Positions 8,020 through 17,676 of a stretch of DNA of 64,000 nt are shown here, piece by piece. A program made the position numbers and the translations under genes. The DNA comes from Halomonas sp. QHL1 (GTDB taxonomy: Bacteria > Pseudomonadota > Gammaproteobacteria > Pseudomonadales > Halomonadaceae). The stretch's first letter is position 1; each line of letters starts with the position of its first letter. The stretch lies in contig NZ_MINL01000001.1 of assembly GCF_001882345.1 (NCBI RefSeq), positions 499,944 through 563,943 of the forward strand. Reading direction: 5' to 3'. The notes under the pieces are model-generated. The model ran no database searches and was not told the origin of the DNA. It saw only the letters and a list, made by a program, of their open reading frames with translations.

Positions 8020-9216
8020 ATGCAGACGTTCGGCAAGCTGCGGTTCTCTGTGCTTTCACTATCGTTTTCCGCTATCGCTCACGCTGGTCCGCCATGTTTT
8101 CCGGACATCGATTCGCTGCCGGAGGAGTGGCGACCGGGAGCTGAGGTGGCCGAGAGCCTGGATCCCGAGCCGTGGTCCCCGAGCGAGGCGCAGGACGCTG
8201 TGCGCTCGATTTGGCTCGGGGTGGAGGAGATGATCGCTCTCTACGAACGGAACCCGGCCGCGGCGGAAGACCTCTGGGAGGATTCGGTCGCCTCCCTGAT
8301 CGAGGTGACCTATTCCAGCGCCAACGATCCCGAACTGGACAGGAGCGCGCGCGAGGCCGCGCTGAGGAACCTGTCCCGGCTGATTTCGCCCTATCTCGAT
8401 CGCACGCTGGACTCCATGGATTGCGACGAGTTTAAGGACGTGGTGCCGCTCGCGGTCTACGCACACACGCAGCTCGGACCGGATGACCCGCATACGGGCA
8501 AGATTGTCGATCTGACCAACGCCGCGCTTCGGGATTGTGGACCGTCTCTGGAAGCAGTGATGGGAATCGATTACCAGCCGGTCTTGGACGGGACCGACGA
8601 GACGGACGACGAGGAGGTCTTCGACCTCGTCATCTGGAGTCTGCTCTTCATCGAGGTGCAGACGGTTCCCGGCCTGGAGACAACGGAGGAGATGAGGGCC
8701 TTCGCGCCTGCCCTCTGGGAGTATCTGAAGACCTACCCGCTTGACGAGGTGGAGACCTTCGAGGACGGCGCGGAGGACGAGGACTTTATCGACCAGGCCT
8801 ATCTCGCCACCCATATCGCCTACATCCCCACCGGAAATCATCGCTTCCCTCTCTATGTCGAGGACTCCCCAAGGCTCTTCGACTACCACCGTCGGCACTT
8901 CTATCCGGTGCTTGAGATGGGCGAGCTCGACCTCGTCGCGGAATTCGTCGACTCGCTCCGACAGTACGGCTGCACCCCGGAGAACGATGTACAGGTGCGC
9001 GACGGCACGCGCTACCTGCTCGACGTCTTTCATGCGGGAGACGATAGCTGGATGGCATATCGCGAGCCCGGCGAAACCGACGACGACGTCGACAGTTACG
9101 ACCTCATCCACAAAGCATGGACCGGGGTCCTCGGCGTCAGAGGCCGGGCCATCGAGCCCGCCGAACCGGGAACCTATGGCGGCGTCGTCCGGAGCTGGCT
9201 TCCCGCCCCGCACTGA
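8020..9216 (+). CDS. Secreted acidic protein of unknown function
   Basis: The 398-residue protein has a classical signal peptide (hydrophobic residues 8-22, cleavage AHA|GPP). The mature part is very acidic, rich in Asp and Glu, mostly predicted helical, with four scattered Cys. No family was recognised. GGAGG lies 8 nt before the ATG. A 422-codon frame on the opposite strand is a GC-rich shadow: it lacks a ribosome site and the signal peptide logic favours the plus strand. The strong acidity fits a periplasmic or extracellular protein of a halophile. It lies alone between the uxuA scrap and a LysR gene, in a visibly GC-richer segment, so it may have been acquired. Confidence 0.65.
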   Translation: MQTFGKLRFSVLSLSFSAIAHAGPPCFPDIDSLPEEWRPGAEVAESLDPEPWSPSEAQDAVRSIWLGVEEMIALYERNPAAAEDLWEDSVASLIEVTYSSANDPELDRSAREAALRNLSRLISPYLDRTLDSMDCDEFKDVVPLAVYAHTQLGPDDPHTGKIVDLTNAALRDCGPSLEAVMGIDYQPVLDGTDETDDEEVFDLVIWSLLFIEVQTVPGLETTEEMRAFAPALWEYLKTYPLDEVETFEDGAEDEDFIDQAYLATHIAYIPTGNHRFPLYVEDSPRLFDYHRRHFYPVLEMGELDLVAEFVDSLRQYGCTPENDVQVRDGTRYLLDVFHAGDDSWMAYREPGETDDDVDSYDLIHKAWTGVLGVRGRAIEPAEPGTYGGVVRSWLPAPH

Positions 9217-9493
9217 GAGGGCCCCCGCCGGACACTCCCCGACACCCTCGGGCAGCGTATGCCGGCGAACGGCCACAGCAACAGGCAGAATCCCGCTTGC
9301 ATCCGACTGCCGTTTGTCTACTTTCAACTCCGTCTGGGCGACTGGCTACTACGCTTGGCGGCAACGCGAGGGAGCATCGTCTCCAAAACGCAGCCAGCAA
9401 GCCATATAAAAATACCAATATACAAACTGCCTTGGCACCTAGGGGGTGTGTAGAATGTTGAGAGTGCTTTCTACCACTGTTCATGGAGCTGCT

Positions 9494-10405
9494 TTGGATA
9501 GATTCGAAGAGATGCGCGTTTTCGCAGCGGTGGCTCAGCTAGAAAGCTTTTCGGTCGCCGCGCGGCAGCTTGAAATGTCGCCTCCTCGCGTTACCCGGGC
9601 GGTGGCAGCGCTTGAAGTGCGTTTGGGCGTTGCCTTATTGCAGCGCACCACCCGGCAAGTGCGTGTAACAGAGGCGGGACGCCGTTATCTTGAGGATGTT
9701 CAACAGGTGCTTGCGCAGCTTTCAGAGGCTGAGGCCGCAGCAACCGGTAGTTACCTCACTCCACGCGGCCTTATACACGTAACCGCGCCGGTGCTGTTTG
9801 GCGAGTACTTTGTCACCCCGCAAATCGTCGATTATCTGGATCAGTACCCCGATGTGCAGGTTCGCGCCGAACTGATCGATCGGCCGGTTAATCTGCAGGA
9901 AGAGGGCATCGATGTGGCGGTACGCATCGGTTACGTGCCTGCGGATTGCCAGCACTTGACCGTGCCTGTTGGCGAGGTTCGGCAGGTGGTCTGCGCTAGC
10001 CCCGAGTGGTTAGTACAGCACGGCGAGCCAAAGCACCCACATGAGTTGGAAGCGTTGCCCACGGTGGTGGCTGAAGGGGGCAATTTCGGCAACCATTGGT
10101 GGTTTGAGGATAAGGGTAAACGTATCGAGGTTACGCCATCGCCTCGGCTGCGCATTAGTGCGATTCACGCGGCGTTAACCGCGGTCGAGTCGGGCGCTGG
10201 GCTTACTCGGCTGTTGTCTTACCAGGTAGCCGCCAGCGAAGCAGAAGGTAGAGTTCGGCGAGTGCTAACGCGCTTTGAACCACCGGCCATTCCCATTAAT
10301 ATTTGGGTGACGGCGGGCCGTGGGCGCGCCGCCAGCGTGCGTACCTTTGTTGATTTCCTTGCTGAGCGGCTACGTGCCGACTCGGCACTCGGATATTGCG
10401 CCTGA
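9494..10405 (+). CDS. LysR-family transcriptional regulator
   Basis: The N-terminal winged helix-turn-helix (residues 1-60) reads FAAVAQLESFSVAARQLEMS, then LEVRLGVALLQRTTR. It is followed by the LysR substrate-binding domain. I place the start at the TTG at 9494 (LDRFEEMRVF, with GGAG 5 nt upstream), because the usual family start is MDRFEEM; the longer frame from 9446 adds 16 unlikely residues. The closest type is the AaeR/DsdC-like subgroup with EGIDVAVRIG. It is followed after 2 bp by a second LysR gene, an unusual tandem; both probably control the GST and oxidoreductase genes downstream. Confidence 0.88.
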   Translation: MDRFEEMRVFAAVAQLESFSVAARQLEMSPPRVTRAVAALEVRLGVALLQRTTRQVRVTEAGRRYLEDVQQVLAQLSEAEAAATGSYLTPRGLIHVTAPVLFGEYFVTPQIVDYLDQYPDVQVRAELIDRPVNLQEEGIDVAVRIGYVPADCQHLTVPVGEVRQVVCASPEWLVQHGEPKHPHELEALPTVVAEGGNFGNHWWFEDKGKRIEVTPSPRLRISAIHAALTAVESGAGLTRLLSYQVAASEAEGRVRRVLTRFEPPAIPINIWVTAGRGRAASVRTFVDFLAERLRADSALGYCA

Positions 10406-10407
10406 CT

Positions 10408-11316
10408 ATGTCGCTCTCGCCTGAGTCACCGCTGCGTTTTGAGTCTTTGACGGCGCTATCTGCCATTGCCAAGCACGGCAGTGTGCAAGCCGCGACTGAG
10501 GCGAGCAACTTCTCGGCACCTAAACTCCATCGCCTGCTTCGCACTCAGGAGCAGCGCCTGGGCGTCGCGTTAGTCACTAGCTCAACTAGAGGCAGCACGT
10601 TAACGTCGGCGGGCGAGCGATTGCGCGCGCACGCCGACGCGCTGGTTCACGCCGTCGCCGTCGCCGAAACCAGCGCCCGCCAGGAGCACAGAAAACTCAG
10701 CGGCACGCTGCGCTTGCAGGCACCCCAGGCGTTGATAGAGCCACTACTGTTGCCGTTGGTGCTAAGGTTGCAAGCGGCGCATCCGACGTTGCGGGTCTGT
10801 CTGCTTATTGATGAGCATCCCCACCGGATAGACTCAGCGGCTCCGCCTCACATTCGCCTGATGCCGGGGTCGCTTCCTAACGCTGTTTACGCCAGGTCCC
10901 TTGGCGACTTGCGCATTGGCCTGTTTGCCAGCTCTCGCTATCTGAACACGGCAGGACGCCCTGAAAACTTAAATAGCTTGGCCCGGCATGCGCTTATTCA
11001 CTGCCCATGGGAAGGGAAGGTGCCTATTTGGTCGCTGGCACAAGGCCAATCCTTTCGCTTTGAACCCAGGCTTAGCATTAGCGCAAGTGCCGCAGCGCTG
11101 CGAGCGGCTATGGAAGGCGCGGGCATCGTGCGCTGCTACGAGCTAGAAGCGCGTCGCGCTTGCGCGCAGGGGCTGCTTGAGCCCGTCGCCGAACCACTCT
11201 GGCCAACGGCTGATTCTCTGGCCCTAACCTATGCACTGGGCATGCGTGCGCCCGCCAGCGTTATGGCTTTCTTGGAGCTAGCGACCCCCTGGTTGCGCGA
11301 ACAGTTGGCAGATTGA
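10408..11316 (+). CDS. LysR-family regulator (second of a tandem pair)
   Basis: The protein has about 302 residues. It has a LysR HTH (ALSAIAKHGSVQAATEASNFS) and a diverged effector domain. The ATG at 10408 begins 2 bp after the previous stop (TGA-CT-ATG), indicating translational coupling. The HTH recognition helix is atypical (APKLHRLLRTQEQRLG instead of the usual PSVSRAIKKLE), so its DNA target probably differs from that of the first regulator. It precedes the GST and PPOX-reductase genes on the same strand. Confidence 0.82.
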   Translation: MSLSPESPLRFESLTALSAIAKHGSVQAATEASNFSAPKLHRLLRTQEQRLGVALVTSSTRGSTLTSAGERLRAHADALVHAVAVAETSARQEHRKLSGTLRLQAPQALIEPLLLPLVLRLQAAHPTLRVCLLIDEHPHRIDSAAPPHIRLMPGSLPNAVYARSLGDLRIGLFASSRYLNTAGRPENLNSLARHALIHCPWEGKVPIWSLAQGQSFRFEPRLSISASAAALRAAMEGAGIVRCYELEARRACAQGLLEPVAEPLWPTADSLALTYALGMRAPASVMAFLELATPWLREQLAD

Positions 11317-11443
11317 TTATTTCATTTTACGCAATTTTCTATTGATTGAAATCGCTATTCTTGCCGTTCCTGTTTTGGCTCAGGATTAGGTGGCGTCGCT
11401 TGAACCCACCTGTTCTTGACGGAGCTTATTGAAGGAGCCAAGT

Positions 11444-12067
11444 ATGTCCAACGCTATCAAAGTTTATCGCCACGCACTTTCCGGCCATTGCCACCGCATC
11501 GAGCTAATGCTTTCTCTGCTCGGTTTGCCCGCCACCTTTATCGATGTCGATCTCGCCGGAGGCGAGCACAAGGCACCGGCTTTCTTGAACCTGAACGCCT
11601 TCGCTCAGGTGCCTGTGCTCAATGACCAAGGAGTTATCCTGTCGGATTCCAATGCCATTTTGGTGTATCTCGAGCGTCGCTATGGTTCTGGCCGCTGGTT
11701 GACTGATGACCCGTTGAAACAAGCCCAGGTGCAGCGCTGGTTGTCTGTTGCTGCTGGGCCGTTGGCAAATTCGGCCATGAAGGCTCGATTGGTCACGGTC
11801 TTTAATGCACCTTTCGATCCTGAACCGCTAATTGCCGATGCGCATGAGCTATTCACAATTGTGGATGCTCATTTGGCGCAACAGCCTTTCCTAGCAGGCG
11901 ATCAAGCCACCCTTGCTGAGGTTTCTCTCTACAGCTACATCGCTCACGCGCCTGAAGGGAATGTATCGCTTAAACCTTACCCTAATATTCGCGACTGGTT
12001 GCTGCGTATCGAAGCGCTGGAAGGCTTCGTACCAATGGGAGTGACAAAGGTAGGACTGGTGAGCTAA
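11444..12067 (+). CDS. Glutathione S-transferase
   Basis: It has 207 residues with an N-terminal thioredoxin-like domain (YRHALSGHCHRIELML, with the Ser/Cys region at residues 13-16, then QVPVLND and the SNAILVYL glutathione-binding loop) and a helical C-terminal domain. AAGGAG precedes the ATG at 11444. It sits 58 bp before the flavin/ferredoxin fusion gene and downstream of two LysR genes, a layout typical of GST plus reductase gene pairs controlled by LysR proteins for electrophile detoxification (inference). Confidence 0.88.
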   Translation: MSNAIKVYRHALSGHCHRIELMLSLLGLPATFIDVDLAGGEHKAPAFLNLNAFAQVPVLNDQGVILSDSNAILVYLERRYGSGRWLTDDPLKQAQVQRWLSVAAGPLANSAMKARLVTVFNAPFDPEPLIADAHELFTIVDAHLAQQPFLAGDQATLAEVSLYSYIAHAPEGNVSLKPYPNIRDWLLRIEALEGFVPMGVTKVGLVS

Positions 12068-12125
12068 GACAACTGATACAGCGTCTCAAATCGGTATGGG
12101 CGATCGGCCCGTCAGGGAGTCGAGA

Positions 12126-14093
12126 ATGAATAATGCCGTGAGCAGGAGTCCGTGGCATGAAGGCGAGCTTGCTCTACAACGTGTGGTCGGGGTAGAGCAA
12201 CAGATGTCAGAAGTTGGCAGCAAGGTGATGCGGCCCTTTCTAACACCTCAATTGCAGAGTTTTTTTCCTCAACTGCCTTTTGTGGCGGCAGCGGCGGTAG
12301 ATAGTGACGGTTGGCCCTGGGTCACTCTGCTGGAGGGAATGCCGGGTTTTGTTCATGCGCCTGATGAGAGTCGGCTCGAACTAAACGCAGCGCCGCCTTC
12401 GGGTGATCCCCTTGCACCGCTGCTGAGCAGCGGCACCAGTCTGGGGCTACTGGGTATCGAACTGCACACACGCCGCCGTAACCGGGTCAACGGCGTGTTG
12501 CTGGGCTCAAACGGCCAATGGCATCTTGAGGTAACTCACGCCTTTGGCAATTGCCCGCAGTATATTCATGACTGGTCAGCGATGAAGTCGGTGCAGCCCC
12601 AGCCTGGCACTGTGGTAGCCATGCGCGACTCGACACTCGATCAGTTGCCAGAGTCGGTGCTGGCGCATATCGATCGGGCACTAACGGCTTTCGTCGGCAG
12701 CTATGCGCATACCGAAAAGGGCGTTCAGGTGGATGCTTCTCATCGTGGTGGGCAAGCGGGATTTATTCGTCGTCAGGGGGCAGACCTGATCCTGCCAGAT
12801 TTTGCAGGCAACCGGTTCTTCAACACGCTGGGCAATGTATTGGCTAGTGGGCGCGCTGCCTTGGTAATACCTGATTTCGTTAGCGGAGATCTTCTGCACC
12901 TATCCGGCGAGGCCAAACTCGTGGGCGAGGAGACTGCGGGGGCGCATTACCCTGGTGCAGAGCGCTATTGGTGCCTGACCCCGCGGCATATCGTATGGAG
13001 GCCAGGAATGATGCGCTGGCGTAGCCATGCCAGTGCAGTGGCCGTTGAAGCGGACCCTCTTGGACCTTGGCAGGCGATTGCTCCTTCCGCTCATCAACGA
13101 GTTCAGGTGGCGGCCGTGATGCAGGAGACACCGGAGATTCGTTCCTTCTATTTGAAGAGTTACCAGCAAGGCAAAGCGCTGGCTCCGTTTAAAGCGGGGC
13201 AGTTCATCACGCTGCGTGTGCCGCGCTTGGATGGAACTCTGCTGGTGCGCAGCTACACGCTGTCAGCAAATAGCCGCCAAACGACCTACCGCATCAGTAT
13301 CAAGGCCGAAGGAGAAGGCTCGCGTTACTTACACGAGGCTCTGAAGGTTGGCTCGGAGCTGACCATCAGTAAGCCAACGGGTTCGTTTACAGCGGAGGCC
13401 AGCGGCACGGGTCGCGCCCATTGGGTGCTACTGGGTGGTGGCATCGGCATTACGCCTTTAGTAAGCCTTGCCCATGAGCTAACCGATACAGGTCGTGGCC
13501 CGGTTACGTTGATTCAGAGCGTGCGCGATGTTGCCGAAGCCCCTTTCGGTAAGGAATTGCTCGACCTCCAGGCGCGAGGGCTGCATTTGCGGCGAAAAGT
13601 TACGGGCTCAGTGGCTGCCCCGAATGGCTGGATTCCAGGCCGGGTTTCGCTGGCACAGGTTCTTGCTGATCAAGAGCTGTCGGAGTTGCAACTGTATCTT
13701 TGTGGCCCAGCCGCCTTTGTTCAGCGCTACCATCAGGAGGCGCTAGAGCTTGGGTTGTCGACTGGGCAAATACATACAGAAGCGTTTGGCCCTTCGGCGC
13801 TAACGCAGGCATACGCAGTACCACCCGCTGAACAAGCGGTAGAAGTAAGCTTTGCCAATTCTAGCGTAGTAACCCACTGGCAGCCGGGTGAAACCCTTTT
13901 GGAAACCGCTGAAAAAGCGGGACTACAACCCGCCTATGGGTGCCGCAGCGGTAGCTGTGGAGAGTGCGCTTGCACAATGACAGCGGGTGAAGTGACCTAC
14001 CCAGAGGGAATATCACCACCAGAGGGGAAGGTTTTACTATGCAGCGCCCGTCCAGCAGCGCACTCCGGGAAGGTTGCGATACATCTTTCGTAG
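12126..14093 (+). CDS. PPOX-like / ferredoxin reductase / 2Fe-2S fusion protein
   Basis: Numbered from the ATG at 12126 (GGGAG upstream), it has about 655 residues in three parts. Residues ~30-270 are a pyridoxamine-phosphate-oxidase-like flavin domain. Residues ~305-540 are an FAD/NAD(P)H ferredoxin reductase domain, with the RSYTLS FAD motif and GGGIGITPL nucleotide motif. Residues ~575-655 are a plant-type 2Fe-2S ferredoxin with CRSGSCGEC and a distal LLCS cysteine. Electrons could pass from NAD(P)H via FAD to the iron-sulfur centre and to the flavin of the PPOX domain. The natural substrate is unknown. It is adjacent to a GST and two LysR regulators. Confidence 0.87.
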   Translation: MNNAVSRSPWHEGELALQRVVGVEQQMSEVGSKVMRPFLTPQLQSFFPQLPFVAAAAVDSDGWPWVTLLEGMPGFVHAPDESRLELNAAPPSGDPLAPLLSSGTSLGLLGIELHTRRRNRVNGVLLGSNGQWHLEVTHAFGNCPQYIHDWSAMKSVQPQPGTVVAMRDSTLDQLPESVLAHIDRALTAFVGSYAHTEKGVQVDASHRGGQAGFIRRQGADLILPDFAGNRFFNTLGNVLASGRAALVIPDFVSGDLLHLSGEAKLVGEETAGAHYPGAERYWCLTPRHIVWRPGMMRWRSHASAVAVEADPLGPWQAIAPSAHQRVQVAAVMQETPEIRSFYLKSYQQGKALAPFKAGQFITLRVPRLDGTLLVRSYTLSANSRQTTYRISIKAEGEGSRYLHEALKVGSELTISKPTGSFTAEASGTGRAHWVLLGGGIGITPLVSLAHELTDTGRGPVTLIQSVRDVAEAPFGKELLDLQARGLHLRRKVTGSVAAPNGWIPGRVSLAQVLADQELSELQLYLCGPAAFVQRYHQEALELGLSTGQIHTEAFGPSALTQAYAVPPAEQAVEVSFANSSVVTHWQPGETLLETAEKAGLQPAYGCRSGSCGECACTMTAGEVTYPEGISPPEGKVLLCSARPAAHSGKVAIHLS

Positions 14094-14140
14094 GGTATTT
14101 CTAGTGGTGGAAGTGGTCCTTTTTTCCAACACCTGGGTGC

Positions 14141-14770
14141 TTAGTAAAAAGCAGTGAAGCCCATTACGATCCCAAAAGCCATTAACACTCCTCCTGCCGC
14201 GCGCTTACCCCAAACGGCGGCACCTGGTTTAGCCAGTCGCATTGCCATTGTTTGTGCTGCTAATGCGTAAGCGCTCGACACGATCAGTTTGATAAACACA
14301 AATAGCAGAATTAGTGGAAGCAATGCAGCAATGTGCGAGTCCTGTTGGGCACTTACAAATTGTGGTAACAGCGATGAGAAAAATAGAATCGCCTTGGGGT
14401 TGCTGAGCCCAACCACGAACGATTGTCGCCAAAGGACGGGTATGCTGTGCAGCGTTGTAGGCTGCTCCGTGGTCATGCGCACCCTTTGTGCCAGGCGAAA
14501 CTGCTGCATACCTAGCCATAACAGATACATGGCACCGGCAACTTTGACGGCCATAAACACGGTTGGATTTGCCTCCAGTAGCGCACCGACTCCTAGTAGT
14601 GAGCCAGCGGCGAGCCCGGAGATAGCCAACAAATCCCCAGTGAGTATCAAGATGGCCCGGCAGGGGCCATGCACCAGCGCGTTGTTTACCAAAAGAATAG
14701 TTGAGGGGCCAGGCGAGCCAACTTGCATCGCCGCAATCATGGCGAATAACAAATAGTCAGTGAGCAACAT
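14141..14770 (-). CDS. LysE/RhtB-family amino-acid exporter
   Basis: The protein has about 209 residues and six membrane helices. It has the family signatures GSPGPSTILLV near the N-terminus and SNPKAILFF in the middle. Such proteins export amino acids or homoserine lactone-like compounds. The start at 14770 (MLLTDYLL) is favoured over 14779 by AAGGAG 8 nt upstream. It is divergent from the MocR-type regulator gene, a common pairing in which the regulator controls the exporter. Confidence 0.87.
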   Translation of the reverse strand: MLLTDYLLFAMIAAMQVGSPGPSTILLVNNALVHGPCRAILILTGDLLAISGLAAGSLLGVGALLEANPTVFMAVKVAGAMYLLWLGMQQFRLAQRVRMTTEQPTTLHSIPVLWRQSFVVGLSNPKAILFFSSLLPQFVSAQQDSHIAALLPLILLFVFIKLIVSSAYALAAQTMAMRLAKPGAAVWGKRAAGGVLMAFGIVMGFTAFY

Positions 14771-14825
14771 AGTGAACACTCCTTAACCAATGATGCATGA
14801 ATATGTTGCTATGCTAGAAATAAAG

Positions 14826-14845
14826 TGGCTCATATAAGAGAGCCA
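14826..14845. promoter_or_regulatory. Putative operator TGGCTC-N8-GAGCCA
   Basis: This perfect 6-bp inverted repeat lies in the 101-bp divergent gap between the exporter and regulator genes, about 27 bp before the regulator ATG. Position and symmetry fit a regulator site for one or both genes. Confidence 0.5.
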
Positions 14846-14871
14846 TATAAACTAGATTGCTACGAACCATT

Positions 14872-16339
14872 ATGGTTAAAGGAAAAAACACCGCTGGTTT
14901 AGACCTACCCCTTCCCACCAGCCCCGTCGGTGTCACGAAATCTGAGCTGGCCTACCAAGCCATGCGCGATGGGATTGTGAATGGGTTGCTACAGGCGGGT
15001 GACCGATTGCCATCCACACGCGTGCTCTCGCAACGTTGGGGGGTAGGGCGTGGCACGTTGGAAAGTGTCTTTGAGCGTTTGCAGCTCGAGGGTTACATCA
15101 CCCGTAAAGTGGGGTCTGGAAGCCGAGTCAGTGCCACTATCCCAGACCGATATTTGAAAGCGGTTAGCACAGCGCAAACAACGGTGACCCGCCATAAAGA
15201 ACCAGCGATGGTCGAAGCGGCGCCCGTTAGCGTAAGAAAGCACTACCAAGCCCAGGTGGGTGTACCTTTTGTTGCCCGGCTTGCCAGCCCGTTGCTTATT
15301 TCACCTGCAGAGTGGGCCGCGCATTTGCAGCGGGCCATGGCGGCTATGCAACCCGAGCAGATGTGTAGCGTTGAGCCGCAAGGTGCTTGGGTATTGCGTG
15401 AACAGATTGCCAAGTACTTGCGAAACCACCGGGGAATCGACTGTCTGGCAGATCAGATACTCATCACTAACGGCATTCGCCATAGCATCGACCTGCTCGC
15501 GCGCTGTGTAGTAAAACCTGGTGATCATGTGTGTGTCGAAGACCCTGGCTATCCAGCCGTACACCACATATTTGAACAGGCTGGCGCGAACCTGCTTTAC
15601 GGGCCTATTGATCAGGATGGGCTTAATTTAGGTGGCATATCAAACGAAATTGAGTGTCGTATTGCCTATGTGACACCGGCGCACCAGTCACCGCTTGGCG
15701 TCATCATGTCGGCTACACGCCGTATGACGCTTCTGGACTGGGCCCAGCGCAACAACACCTGGATCATCGAGGATGATTACGATAGCGAGTTCAATTATCA
15801 AAGCGCGCCATTACCAGCGCTAAAATCCATCGACACGATGAATCGAGTTGTCTATTGCGGGAGTTTTAATCAGGCGCTTTTTTCCAACTTGAGACTTGGT
15901 TATATGCTGGCTCCGCCAGCGCTGCAACGAAAAGTGCTCGACTTGTGGCACACGGTTGGTCGTAGTGTTGGAGTGTCGGAGCAACTGGGATTGGCGGCGT
16001 TTATGCAAGGCCCTGCTTTCTTGCGGCATTTACGCCGTTCTCGGCAGGAGTATCAGACGTTGCGTGACATCGTGCTTGAAACCTTGAGGGCCGAAGCCGG
16101 GACGCTATCGCATTAGTGGCGAGCATGCAGGCTTCCACCTGATTCTGTGGTTATCGCCGGATCAAGACGAAAACATGTTAATCCATGCAGCGGAACAGCA
16201 GGGAGTTGTGCTACAGCCGCTTCGGCTCTGCTGCCGTGAGATTGAATTAGCGCCTGCCATTGTGTTGGGCTTCGCAGCGCTAACACGTGCACAGGCAAAA
16301 TATGCCGCTCGTAAGCTTGGCCAGCTACTTTATTCCTGA
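14872..16339 (+). pseudogene. MocR/PdxR-type regulator, frameshifted and lacking PLP lysine
   Basis: It has a GntR winged helix (residues ~20-95) joined to a class I aminotransferase domain. The frame starting at the ATG at 14872 stops at 16116. The true C-terminus continues one frame over (16112-16339: ISGEHAGFHLILWLSPD to ARKLGQLLYS), so a one-base shift near 16100-16112 breaks the gene. In the segment where family members have a SK dipeptide binding pyridoxal phosphate, this protein has GSFNQALF, with Gln at residue 334. The DNA-binding half and ligand pocket (DYDSEF) are otherwise intact. It is either a decaying gene or carries a sequencing error plus a natural variant. Confidence 0.75.
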
Positions 16340-16463
16340 CGCAATCGGCGCCTCGGGGGGAGAACGCCACGTTTGCCGATAGCAAGTGATTACGACTCGT
16401 CTGGGTGGCCGTTAACGTTCAGGTTTATTTAATTCAAAAGCCGAAGTATTGAGTGCCCCACGT

Positions 16464-17144
16464 TTAAGCAGGCTCGAGCTGCGCGTTTCCAGCCCTCGCC
16501 AATCCGGCTGTAAACGCGAGGCACGCGAAGATGGTCACGGCGTAATCGATGTTCAACTGTTCCATTAGCAGCCCGAATATCGGCGCGCCTGAAGTCTGGA
16601 CGATAGCGATGGTCAAAAAGCCAATCATCAGACCTGTTGCTGGTCGATCAGACAGTGCAGAAACGCCCCATATCAGATAGACACCGGTGAGCATGATGTA
16701 AGCCGCACCGAAGAGCATGCCGCCGCAGAGTGCCAATAGAGGCGTAGTGATACTGGTGCCGACCAACATAATGCCGGCCGCCAATGCCGCAAGGAAAAGC
16801 CAATGCGTGCGGTCGATCCCGAAACTCGCGACTAACGTACCTGCACCTGCACCTGCACCTGCACCAGCGATACCGGCTGCCCCAATAGCAATCCAGAGAA
16901 GCCCGCACCTGTCGTGCTCCAACCCAGCTGAAGGGTGACGAGCTGACCACCGAAAGACCAAAGAGCGGTACTGGACGCACCCATCAAAAATGCGGCCGTG
17001 ATCAGGCGAACAATTGACGGTGGAAGATAAGGAAACGTCGGCATCGATTTGGGGGAGAAATAGCCCGAAGGCGAAGCGAGCAAAACCATAGCACACGGCG
17101 ATCAGGCCAAAGCCTGTAGCGCCCAGATAAAGGCTGGGGCTCAT
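16464..17144 (-). pseudogene. MFS exporter (YbfB/YjiJ-like), deletion and frameshifts
   Basis: The N-terminus (LYLGATGFGLIAVCYGFARFAFG) and C-terminal half (GAAGIAGAGAG to NAQLEPA) are in one frame. The piece between them that still looks like MFS (IVRLITAAFLMGASSTALW, about 16920-17050) is in another frame, so there are two compensating shifts. The total of 226 codons against ~390 for the family shows that most of the central N-half helices were removed near 17030. A tandem CTGCAC hexamer (about 16837-16865) encodes the GAGAGAG stretch and is a likely slippage site. It overlaps the TetR stop by 4 bp, so it was once cotranscribed with it. Confidence 0.75.
16837..16865. repeat. CTGCAC hexamer tandem repeat, ~4.5 copies
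   Basis: Nearly perfect 6-bp repeats lie inside the MFS remnant. They would give Gly-Ala repeats in the minus-strand protein and may have expanded by replication slippage. Confidence 0.7.
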
Positions 17145-17668
17145 GCGCGTGCCTGCTGGATGAGCACTGAAGCAGCGATACGCGCTGACGTTATCGACTC
17201 CGCCCCGCGATAGACGGCGGCCGCCGTCGCGCCTTCGAACAGGATAAGGATCTGCTCGGCCAGTTCAGGATTATGTTTGCCGCCGGTCTCTAGCGATACG
17301 ATTTCCTGAATTTTCTCATACAGACTCGCCTTGTGTGCCAGCACGGCATCTGCAATTTTCGGTATATCGCCACCGGTTTCACCATGAGCGCGCAGGAAAA
17401 GACACCCTCGACAGCCCTCGACCCTTACCCACTCTTCCAGTGCGCCAAACAGCGCCTCAACGCTATCTACTTCGGTGCGCTGCTGAAACCGTCGATGCCG
17501 CTCTGCGAGCACGTAAGTTATCAGCGCCATTTTGCTGCCAGCATGCTTGTAGAGCGTGCGGCTCGACATGCCTGCAGCCTGGGTTAGTTTGTCCATTCCG
17601 GTGGCGGTAAAACCGTGCCGATCGAAAAGATGTTCAGCTGCAGAAATAAGCTTTGTCTTAGTATCCAT
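17141..17668 (-). CDS. TetR-family transcriptional repressor
   Basis: The 175-residue protein has an N-terminal HTH (residues 5-50, including TGMDKLTQAAGMSSRTLYKH) and a small C-terminal ligand domain. Cys residues in the CRGC segment near residue 84 could sense thiol-reactive compounds (inference). A perfect inverted repeat just upstream of its start suggests autoregulation and control of the MFS gene that overlaps its 3' end. The gene seems intact although its target exporter is broken. Confidence 0.87.
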   Translation of the reverse strand: MDTKTKLISAAEHLFDRHGFTATGMDKLTQAAGMSSRTLYKHAGSKMALITYVLAERHRRFQQRTEVDSVEALFGALEEWVRVEGCRGCLFLRAHGETGGDIPKIADAVLAHKASLYEKIQEIVSLETGGKHNPELAEQILILFEGATAAAVYRGAESITSARIAASVLIQQARA

Positions 17669-17676
17669 TTCTACAG

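Noticed and set aside
8059..9327. 422-codon minus-strand open frame
   Set aside because: It is a GC-rich shadow of the secreted protein at 8020-9216, which has the signal peptide and ribosome site.
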